Shown piece by piece: positions 36,605 to 42,499 of a stretch of DNA of 64,000 nucleotides. Both the position numbers and the translations under genes were made by a program. Location: assembly GCF_001895925.1 (NCBI RefSeq), contig NZ_MPPI01000008.1, forward strand, positions 139,868-203,867. The letters run 5' to 3'. Source of the DNA: Phormidesmis priestleyi ULC007. GTDB taxonomy: Bacteria > Cyanobacteriota > Cyanobacteriia > Leptolyngbyales > Leptolyngbyaceae. Each line of letters begins with the position of its first letter. Positions within the stretch are counted from its first letter, which is position 1. The notes under the pieces were generated by a model. That model had not been told where the DNA came from. It did not search any database and saw only the letters and a list, made by a program, of their open reading frames with translations.

Positions 36605-36781
36605 CGTCAGTTCGACAGAAGCGGGTTGCTCCGGTTGTGAATTCGGGAAGCCCCCTAAATCCCCCAATTTGGGGGACTTCAAGCCAAAACTTCCGGTTCA
36701 AAGTCCCCCAGAATGGGGGATTTAGGGGGCAGAAGCCGCTCTTGACGAAGCGAAAGAACTCGTCGAACTGACGGTGATATA
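36597..36781. mobile_element. MITE-like element, copy F (inverted), near-perfect target duplication
   Basis: The element is 36604-36774 (171 bp), with ends GCGTCAGTTCGACAGAA and CTCGTCGAACTGACGG. The flanks TGATTTA (36597-36603) and TGATATA (36775-36781) match at 6 of 7. The interior is in the opposite orientation to copies D and E (AATTCGGGAAG at the left, AAGCCGCTCTTGACGAAG at the right). The G of the glgC stop codon TAG is the first base of the element. Confidence 0.82.
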
Positions 36782-36801
36782 GGACTCCATTTTTCGTGGG
36801 T

Positions 36802-37656
36802 TTAAGCGATCGCTAACTGCGATCGTGCTGATTCATAAACTTGCCGCCCGATCGCCTCTGCCACGGGTTTCACACTCTCCGCTAAACGCACCATATCATC
36901 GAGAGTCAGCGCTTGACGAGCATCGGAGACAGACTGTTCGGGGTGAGGGTGACACTCGATGATCAGACCATCGGCACCACACGCGATCGCACCACGAGAC
37001 AAATCAGCAATCAGTTCGCGCTTTCCGGCAGCATGGCTCGGATCGACGATGACGGGTAAGTGCGTAATTTGTTTGAGCGCAACAACGGCTCCTAGATCCA
37101 GCACATTACGAGTGTAAGAGTCAAAGCTACGAATGCCTCGCTCACACAGCACGACATTGGGGTTGCCGTGACTGACAATATATTCGGCTGCCATCACAAA
37201 TTCCTCGATCGTCGCCGCCAATCCTCGCTTTAGCAAAACAGGCTTATTAGCTTGCCCAACCGCTTTCAGCAAATCGAAGTTTTGCATATTGCGACTACCA
37301 ATTTGCAGCATATCCGCATAGGCGGCAATTTCTTCGATTTGCGCGATCGCCATCACTTCAGTCACTACGGGCATATTGTATCGGCGGCTCACCGTAGCCA
37401 AAATCTCTAGCCCCTCGATTCCCATGCCCTGAAACGCATAGGGTGACGTACGAGGTTTATAAACGCCGCCTCGCAAAGCTTGAACAGGCGCAAACTGGAG
37501 GTGACGAGCAACCGTTTCCATTTGCGTCAGGCTTTCGACTGTGCAAGGGCCGCCGATCATGACGATTTTTTGCCCACCGATCGCCACTTGATCAGAGAGA
37601 TGAACGATCGTGTTCTGGTTAGATTGAGATTTAGCGACTAATTTTGCATCTTTCAT
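36802..37656 (-). CDS. aroF: 3-deoxy-7-phosphoheptulonate synthase (DAHP synthase, type I beta)
   Basis: Condenses PEP and erythrose-4-phosphate, the first step of the shikimate pathway to Phe, Tyr and Trp. I choose the ATG at 37656 (product starts MKDAKLVAKSQSNQNTIVHL). It is preceded by AGGAG, and the longer frame runs back through a terminator hairpin. Motifs: MIGGPCTVES, LRGGVYKPRTSPYAFQG, LQIGSRNMQNFDLLKAVG, KPVLLKRGLAATIEEFVMAA, VVLCERGIRSF, DPSHAAGKR and IIECHPHPEQSVSDARQAL. The length of 284 residues shows no ACT or chorismate mutase regulatory domain. This fits control at the transcript level: two attenuators lie directly upstream. Confidence 0.96.
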   Translation of the reverse strand: MKDAKLVAKSQSNQNTIVHLSDQVAIGGQKIVMIGGPCTVESLTQMETVARHLQFAPVQALRGGVYKPRTSPYAFQGMGIEGLEILATVSRRYNMPVVTEVMAIAQIEEIAAYADMLQIGSRNMQNFDLLKAVGQANKPVLLKRGLAATIEEFVMAAEYIVSHGNPNVVLCERGIRSFDSYTRNVLDLGAVVALKQITHLPVIVDPSHAAGKRELIADLSRGAIACGADGLIIECHPHPEQSVSDARQALTLDDMVRLAESVKPVAEAIGRQVYESARSQLAIA

Positions 37657-37676
37657 GACATGAACTCCTAGATAAT

Positions 37677-37708
37677 AAAAAAGCCCGAAACCTTTAAGTT
37701 CCGGGCTT
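37677..37708 (-). terminator. Attenuator terminator 2, directly upstream of aroF
   Basis: On the minus strand AAGCCCGGAAC, loop TTAAAG, GTTTCGGGCTT gives an 11-bp stem with one G-U pair, running into six T. It ends about 20 bases before the aroF start codon, so it must be bypassed for aroF to be expressed. Its 5' arm contains CCCGGAA (37699-37705). This can pair instead with TTCCGGG at 37734-37740, which overlaps the last codons of the second leader peptide. Confidence 0.9.
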
Positions 37709-37730
37709 GACGAACGTTTGCACGACAGCT

Positions 37731-37820
37731 TCACCCGGAAATGGCTGGGGTAAAAAAATAGAATCCAAATTGCCAGGAATTGAGGTGAAGCATCAGAGGA
37801 AATGAAACTGAATAGGACAT
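37731..37820 (-). CDS. aroF leader peptide 2 (Trp/Phe/Tyr-rich, 29 aa)
   Basis: An ATG-initiated 29-codon frame on the minus strand beginning MSYSVSFPLMLHLN. It contains the cluster W16-Q-F18-G-F20-Y21-F22-F23 and ends TPAISG-stop. Eight of 29 codons are aromatic, six of them within eight codons. No Shine-Dalgarno is seen; an internal ATG (codon 10) would keep the cluster. The last codons, TCCGGG plus the stop TGA, overlap the 5' arm of the antiterminator. A ribosome that reaches the stop would therefore mask it and let terminator 2 form. A ribosome stalled at the aromatic cluster would leave it free. Confidence 0.8.
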   Translation of the reverse strand: MSYSVSFPLMLHLNSWQFGFYFFTPAISG

Positions 37821-37821
37821 T

Positions 37822-37848
37822 AAAAAACCGCAGAGGTTAGCCTGCGGT
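37822..37848 (-). terminator. Attenuator terminator 1
   Basis: On the minus strand ACCGCAG, eight-base loop, CTGCGGT followed by TTTTT. The 5' arm overlaps the 3' arm of the upstream antiterminator (37844-37857), so the two structures are mutually exclusive. The T-tract is followed within two bases by the ATG of leader 2. Confidence 0.85.
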
Positions 37849-37894
37849 TCACTGGGGCGCTCACAACGAACGACATTCACCCCAAGTGAACCGC
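37844..37894 (-). promoter_or_regulatory. Antiterminator of attenuator 1
   Basis: GCGGTTCACTTGGGG (37880-37894, inside codons 13-17 of leader 1) pairs with CCCCAGTGAACCGC (37844-37857): 14 base pairs with one bulged base. Formation sequesters the 5' arm of terminator 1. A ribosome at the leader 1 stop codon (37877-37879) would cover the first arm. Confidence 0.85.
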
Positions 37895-37930
37895 GTCGCG
37901 CCAAAAAAAGAAAAACGTGTTGTGAGACAT
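37877..37930 (-). CDS. aroF leader peptide 1 (MSHNTFFFFWRDAVHLG)
   Basis: A 17-codon frame on the minus strand from the ATG at 37930 to the TGA at 37877. It encodes MSHNTFFFFWRDAVHLG, with four consecutive Phe codons (TTT TTC TTT TTT) and a Trp codon. This is the classic composition of a ribosome-stalling leader peptide sensing charged tRNA-Phe (and tRNA-Trp). It begins about 27 bases after the predicted transcription start. The antiterminator arm starts three codons after the Trp codon, a correct distance for a stalled ribosome to leave it free. Confidence 0.88.
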   Translation of the reverse strand: MSHNTFFFFWRDAVHLG

Positions 37931-37963
37931 AGAGGATAGGTCAGTCAAAAATTGATTACTCTG

Positions 37964-37992
37964 AACTTAACAGAGAGATTAGGGTGCGTCAA
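37964..37992 (-). promoter_or_regulatory. Predicted sigma-70 promoter of the aroF leader transcript
   Basis: On the minus strand TTGACG (37987-37992), 17-base spacer, TAAGTT (37964-37969). The -35 is strong and the -10 moderate (T1, A2, T6 conserved). Initiation would be near 37957, 27 bases upstream of leader peptide 1. Confidence 0.6.
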
Positions 37993-38007
37993 GTACCCAG
38001 GTGACGC
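37986..38007. promoter_or_regulatory. Inverted repeat overlapping the aroF -35 box
   Basis: GCGTCA (37986-37991) and TGACGC (38002-38007) are perfect inverted repeats, 10 bases apart. One arm covers the predicted -35 hexamer. This is the geometry of a repressor site, but no regulator can be named. Confidence 0.4.
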
Positions 38008-38031
38008 GCAAAAGCAATATCTCAACCCTTA

Positions 38032-38196
38032 ATGGCTGCGGTTTACACCAGTCAATCAAAAGCAGCCAGTCGATTACATTATCGGGCGCATCCGATTCCA
38101 GACTCGTTTGGCGCTACGAATGAGCCTGTTGCAACCGCCGTCGATCGCCTCCGTCGCCGCTTAAAATCGCTGTTAGCAGGGCTCTCTAGAGAATAG
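38032..38196 (+). CDS. Possible small protein (54 aa), divergent from aroF
   Basis: An ATG-initiated frame reading MAAVYTSQSKAASRLHYRAH, then PIPDSFGATNEPVATAVDRL and RRRLKSLLAGLSRE-stop. The C-terminal half is a basic amphipathic helix; no signal or membrane segment. The coding potential looks real (balanced composition, a HIP1-like GTCGATCGCC). No Shine-Dalgarno is evident and I do not recognise a family. Confidence 0.4.
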   Translation: MAAVYTSQSKAASRLHYRAHPIPDSFGATNEPVATAVDRLRRRLKSLLAGLSRE

Positions 38197-38778
38197 TTCT
38201 GAGAATTACTCAAAGATGTTAAGAAATATACCAAGAAAGAATGAAGAGATAAGGTTATGTTAGTAATAGGACTGTATTTACTAGTTAGATGCTCCGCTGC
38301 AAAGCTAGAAACTGAGTTTAATCGATCGCAAGTCTTGAGTGTATATCATTAGATCAGGTGTCGCTTCTAACACTCGCTCCAACGGTTTGCTGCTCTACAT
38401 AATTCCGTCAAGAGTCATGAGCTTGAGAAATATTGAGTCTGTTGGTATTGATGACCTATCATAATTACACCTAGTAGTGCCATTGTTCTATAGGACTGAA
38501 AATGGCTTGACTTAGCTGAAGAGATCTCCTTCAGCGAGAGAGTTTTGGCACAACAATCTCACCCAGTAGAAAGCTACCCGATCGGGTACTGTCAGAACCT
38601 GAGTTGTTAGCTGAGAATCAAAACGTAATACAGACAACATCACAGTTATAAAAGCGCTGAGATTGTTGGACACACTTTGTCAACTAATGGCAATTGAAAC
38701 TGCAATGGCAATGTCAACTGTAAATTTATACAAAGCGCGCTCGATTAGGCAACCAGTTCTTAGAGCAGGAATCGACCT
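38197..38778. promoter_or_regulatory. Long upstream region of the injection-system operon
   Basis: 582 bp without a convincing gene, A/T-richer than its surroundings. A perfect hairpin GCTGAAGAGATCTCCTTCAG C (38515-38535) lies about 245 bases upstream of the first operon gene, without a T-tract. A second small palindrome, ACCCGATCGGGT, lies near 38578. The first gene has CAGGAA as a weak ribosome binding site. The operon promoter should be here, but I cannot place it. Confidence 0.4.
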
Positions 38779-39714
38779 ATGTTAAGTGAGATGTTGAGTG
38801 TTCTTAGAGACTTTTTACCCTCACCCACGCCGTCAGTTCCGGCTCCTAATGTCTCTGTGGTAAGTGTCGTAGAACGGGCAGTAGGATTGGGAAACCGCGT
38901 CGGCAATGAGATCCGTGGATCGTTTATGGTGGCAGCCGTGAAAGGTAGCCGTCTAGATGCGATAGTGCGCTTTCAGGTGTGGGCAAGTCAGCCCGATGGA
39001 GTCAACACTGCCATTCAGAATCTGCATGAACAACTGTTAGCCGCAAAGCAAACCTTGCGCGGATTGGGGTTTCTTCGTCTCGACGCGACAGAAACCTCGT
39101 TAGCAGAATTTGATGCTGTTCTGAATGGGTGGCATAAAACCTGCGATTATAAGGTGCTTTATGAGTTCCGTTTCCAAGACAGCGATGGAGCAGAGAGCTT
39201 GATTGCTCGCATTCCGATCGCCGCCAACAGTGAGTATAACGAGTCTACTGTCGTCACCGATCGTATGGTGCGCTGGGATAACCAATCTGCTCCAACGCTG
39301 CGGCTGCAAGGACGCACCACCCTAGCTCGTCTCTCTGCGTTAGCGTATCTGCCCGAACCGTTGCCGAGTGGCAGTCTTACCCTAATTCGTACCTTCGATG
39401 GGGCATCGGGTTCACCCGACAGTTACCCCACGCTGACAGCCTTTCTCGCGGCGATCGCTGGAGCTAATCCAGCCACTCGTTACGGGCAAATCACCTTCGC
39501 GTCTGTGAGTGCGTTTCTCGCTGCATTCAAGAGTGAAGGAACTCCGATCGCACTCGGAGATTGGGACAGCAATGGCACTCCAGACCTGTATCAATCCCGA
39601 TTGCTCGATTTTTCTCCCCCGGTTCAACTTGCCAGCGCTGACGATCGGCTAGAGATTGTTCCCTTGGACAATCCTTTAGATCAGGTTGCAGTAGTGTATT
39701 TGCAAGCCAGTTAG
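38779..39714 (+). CDS. First gene of the contractile injection operon, tail-terminator-like
   Basis: A 311-residue protein beginning MLSEMLSVLRDFLPSP. Residues about 40-150 (FMVAAVKGSRLDAIVRFQVW, then LHEQLLAAKQTLRGLGFLRL and LYEFRFQDSDGAESLIARIP) have the strand-helix layout of tail terminator/completion proteins that cap sheath and tube. The rest is Ala/Leu-rich with no motif. I infer the role mainly from its place directly before the sheath gene. Alternatives are a cap adaptor (Cis16-like) or an accessory protein. 47 bp separate it from the sheath gene. Confidence 0.5.
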   Translation: MLSEMLSVLRDFLPSPTPSVPAPNVSVVSVVERAVGLGNRVGNEIRGSFMVAAVKGSRLDAIVRFQVWASQPDGVNTAIQNLHEQLLAAKQTLRGLGFLRLDATETSLAEFDAVLNGWHKTCDYKVLYEFRFQDSDGAESLIARIPIAANSEYNESTVVTDRMVRWDNQSAPTLRLQGRTTLARLSALAYLPEPLPSGSLTLIRTFDGASGSPDSYPTLTAFLAAIAGANPATRYGQITFASVSAFLAAFKSEGTPIALGDWDSNGTPDLYQSRLLDFSPPVQLASADDRLEIVPLDNPLDQVAVVYLQAS

Positions 39715-39761
39715 TTTTGAGAATCCACGCTCACTCCCCTATAGGAGGATAACGGAAAGAT

Positions 39762-41429
39762 ATGGCTGAAATGATCTTGCCAGGAGTTTATATTGAGGTC
39801 AGACCTGAAGGGTTAATCGTGCCGGGTCGGGTCACGGTCGGTAATGTTGGAATTGTTGGAACTGCCAGCAAAGGAGCGATCGGCAAACCCGTAGTTCTCG
39901 GTAGCTATGCCGAAGCCCGCGATCGCTTTGGTCTTTACGATGCCTGGAATGATGGGGCAAGTAAATTAACCCTCGTTCGAGCATTAGAGCAACTCTATAA
40001 CAACGGTGCCACAACAGTGATTGCTGTGCGAGTAGCAGACGAAACAAAAGCGAAAGCATCCAGTTACTCCCTTAAATCAACTTCCGATACGGATGCGATC
40101 ACGCTATCGGCAAAGAGTGCAGGCACCTGGGGAGATGGATTATCGATCAATGTGTTTGATGCGATCGAAGATGCCTTTGTTAGCGGCGAAAAGATCGATG
40201 TTGCCGCGGCAATGACCCTCAAACGTAAACCTGTTGTGCCCAATGCCCGAAACCAAATTGTGGTGAATGGACGACCTCGCAAACTCGTTTATACGGGGAG
40301 TGCTGTCTCCGGCGCTGTGAAGATCGACCCCGCAACAGGCGGACTCACGTTTCCTGCGGGTGAAGAACCGCAAGCGGGTGATACCGTTGAAGCAGCTTAC
40401 TTGGTCAAAAGCGATCAGGCTGTGAAAGTGACACTGCGCTTCGGACGCGCCGAGGAGTCCTACACCACAGTAGACGTTAAAGATCTAGTGCATGACATCA
40501 ATCGCCAATCGGCTTGGGTGCAGGCGAAGCTACTAGTTCCTATCACTGATCCAAAAGCGAGTGAATTACCCAAGAAAGGCGCTAAAAAGGATGATTTCGC
40601 CCTATTTTTGGGTGGAGATGATGGGGCGGACGGCGCGAACTACAGTGAAGGACTAGAAAAGCTGCTCGATCAGGATGTGCAAATTATTGTTGCGGCCGGA
40701 CAGGATGATAGTTTTGGCGATGAGTTGGATGCTCACTGTCAGAACGCATCTACAGATACGATCAAGCGCGATCGCATTGCCGTAGTGGGCAGCAAAGCCG
40801 AAGCGGATACGAGCGACTCAACTGATCCCGTAACCGGACATACGTTAGCTAGCGATCGCCTGATCTTCGTCGCACCAGGAATCAAAGTGTTGGATAACGC
40901 AGTTACGCCGCCCGTAGAAGTGTCGCTGCCCGGAGCCTATGCTGCTGCTGCCGTTGCGGGCTTGCTAGCAGGCTTACCGCCCCACTTCAGCCCCACCAAC
41001 AAAACCCTGCGCGTTGGGGGATTGGCAAAACTCTATAGCGATGCCGAATTAACCCAACTGTTGAAGAGCCGTGTGTTAGCCCTAGAGTCTCGTCAAGGCT
41101 TCCGCGTCGTGAAAGGCGTTACGACCTCGACGAATACTGCCTGGACGCAAATTACCACCCGTCGGATTGTTGATTTTGCTAAATATGGGGTGCGATCGGC
41201 AGCCAATTCCTACATTGGTTTGCTCAACAACGATCGAGTACGCGGCGCATTACGCACCACAGTTAATAGCTTTCTGGCTGAAATGGTCACCGATGAAAAA
41301 CTGGTCAGCTATGACCTGAGTGTGACTGCCACCCGTGACCAAGAGCGTCAAGGCATTGTGCAAGTCACGATGACCCTGCGACCCACTTTCAGCATCGATT
41401 ACATCAAAGTCACTATGTTCCTCGAATAA
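39762..41429 (+). CDS. Contractile tail sheath protein
   Basis: A 555-residue phage-type sheath subunit. N-terminal GVYIEVRPEG and GNVGIVGTASKGAIGKPVVL; then YAEARDRFG with the nearby LVRALEQLYNNGATTVIAVRV; C-terminal RRIVDFAKYGVRSAANSYIG and the final beta strand IDYIKVTMFLE used for handshake contacts. These are conserved across T4 gp18, P2 FI and injection-system sheaths. A full AGGAGG precedes the ATG at 39762. Only one sheath gene is present, unlike the two or three of Afp/PVC clusters. It should form the contractile outer cylinder that drives the tube. Confidence 0.95.
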   Translation: MAEMILPGVYIEVRPEGLIVPGRVTVGNVGIVGTASKGAIGKPVVLGSYAEARDRFGLYDAWNDGASKLTLVRALEQLYNNGATTVIAVRVADETKAKASSYSLKSTSDTDAITLSAKSAGTWGDGLSINVFDAIEDAFVSGEKIDVAAAMTLKRKPVVPNARNQIVVNGRPRKLVYTGSAVSGAVKIDPATGGLTFPAGEEPQAGDTVEAAYLVKSDQAVKVTLRFGRAEESYTTVDVKDLVHDINRQSAWVQAKLLVPITDPKASELPKKGAKKDDFALFLGGDDGADGANYSEGLEKLLDQDVQIIVAAGQDDSFGDELDAHCQNASTDTIKRDRIAVVGSKAEADTSDSTDPVTGHTLASDRLIFVAPGIKVLDNAVTPPVEVSLPGAYAAAAVAGLLAGLPPHFSPTNKTLRVGGLAKLYSDAELTQLLKSRVLALESRQGFRVVKGVTTSTNTAWTQITTRRIVDFAKYGVRSAANSYIGLLNNDRVRGALRTTVNSFLAEMVTDEKLVSYDLSVTATRDQERQGIVQVTMTLRPTFSIDYIKVTMFLE

Positions 41430-41441
41430 GGAGACGATTCA

Positions 41442-42020
41442 ATGGCCTTGACCAATGTTTACACTGGCTCTAATGGAACGTTGACGCTGGCGAATGAAGA
41501 CACCCCAGAAGGTCAAGACGCGAGCCTGGTGATTACTGCCTACCAAGTTCAAACTGTGGGGCGCGTGACAGGCGCACAGATTTGTGTCCAAACGGATCTC
41601 GAAGAGTTCCACGAAATTGGACGACGACACGCAGTTTCGCTGCATCCAGGTGACATTCACATCAGCGGCAAAATCGATCGTGCCTACATCAATGGCGCAA
41701 TGCTGTTCTTATTGCAAGGACGAGGCTCTGCTCCCACACTGGTTGATGAAATTGCTAATCCCTATGTGCAGCCGACTTTTAACATGACGATCGCGCTCAA
41801 AGATCCGGCTTTTCCGGGCAATAGTGTCAGTCTAGAGGTCGGGAAAGTGAAATTTCAAAGCTGGTCTTATTCAATGCCAGAAGAAGACTTTGTGATGGAA
41901 AATGTCACGTTCAAAGCGGTCTCGATTCGGATCGTGGATGCAGAAGCCCCGGCAGGTGGCGGCGGTGGTGAACCCACAGCGCTAGTTCCACAATTTGGTG
42001 GCGGCACAGCAACCGCATAG
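41442..42020 (+). CDS. Inner tail tube protein
   Basis: A 192-residue protein with the beta-barrel pattern of injection-system and phage tubes: MALTNVYTGSNGTLTLANED, VHPGDIHISGKIDRAYINGA-type (LHPGDIHISGKIDRAY), and a C-terminal KFQSWSYSMPEEDFVMENVT FKA that matches the tube-family ending. The last ~20 residues are Gly/Ala-rich and probably disordered. AAGGAGA precedes the ATG. It follows the sheath by 12 bp, the classic sheath-tube pairing. Confidence 0.9.
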   Translation: MALTNVYTGSNGTLTLANEDTPEGQDASLVITAYQVQTVGRVTGAQICVQTDLEEFHEIGRRHAVSLHPGDIHISGKIDRAYINGAMLFLLQGRGSAPTLVDEIANPYVQPTFNMTIALKDPAFPGNSVSLEVGKVKFQSWSYSMPEEDFVMENVTFKAVSIRIVDAEAPAGGGGGEPTALVPQFGGGTATA

Positions 42021-42034
42021 TAGGAGAATAGGCG

Positions 42035-42499
42035 ATGATGTTGACGACGGAAGAGTTATTGGCAGGCGGTTCGCTCCTCCATGAGGTGGAAATTCCGGCT
42101 GACCTGCTAAATCTCAATAGTTCATCTAATCAAGTGGTGAAATTGCGGCCGCTAACGGTGCGTGATTTGCAACTGATTGGCAAAGCTGCCCGCGATGACG
42201 AAAGTTTGTCAGCCGCACTAATGATTCAGCAGGCACTGGTCGAACCTGCTTTAAAAATGGAGCAGATCTCCAAGCTGTCGGGAGGATTGGCGCGCTTTCT
42301 GGTGCAGAAAATTAACGCGATTAGTGGCATTAATACGCCACAGGATGCGTTAGAAGAACTGGTGCAGGCTCCTTTGGCACGGGCGTGTTTCACCCTGGCA
42401 AAGGAGTTTGGCTGGACTCCAGAAGAAGTCAGCGGTATGACGATCGGGCAAATTCTGCTCTATCTAGAAATGGCTCGTCGTCATGGTGACACCCCATGA
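42035..42499 (+). CDS. Tail assembly chaperone-like protein
   Basis: A 154-residue helical protein. VVKLRPLTVRDLQLIGKAAR, LSAALMIQQALVEPALKMEQ and FTLAKEFGWTPEEVSGMTIG QIL resemble gpE/gp41-type tail assembly chaperones, which bind the tape measure before tube polymerisation. Its position after the tube gene agrees. The stop TGA overlaps the next start in ATGA (42496-42499), so the genes are translationally coupled. In many phages this junction is a programmed -1 frameshift; the next frame is indeed -1, but I find no canonical slippery heptamer. Confidence 0.65.
   Translation: MMLTTEELLAGGSLLHEVEIPADLLNLNSSSNQVVKLRPLTVRDLQLIGKAARDDESLSAALMIQQALVEPALKMEQISKLSGGLARFLVQKINAISGINTPQDALEELVQAPLARACFTLAKEFGWTPEEVSGMTIGQILLYLEMARRHGDTP

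Noticed and set aside
37677..37930. Conventional intrinsic terminators ending an upstream plus-strand gene, or a tRNA-type T-box
   Set aside because: Both hairpins are oriented with T-tracts on the minus strand and lie between promoter and aroF. No T-box specifier or NNTGG antiterminator bulge is seen, whereas aromatic-rich leader ORFs are.
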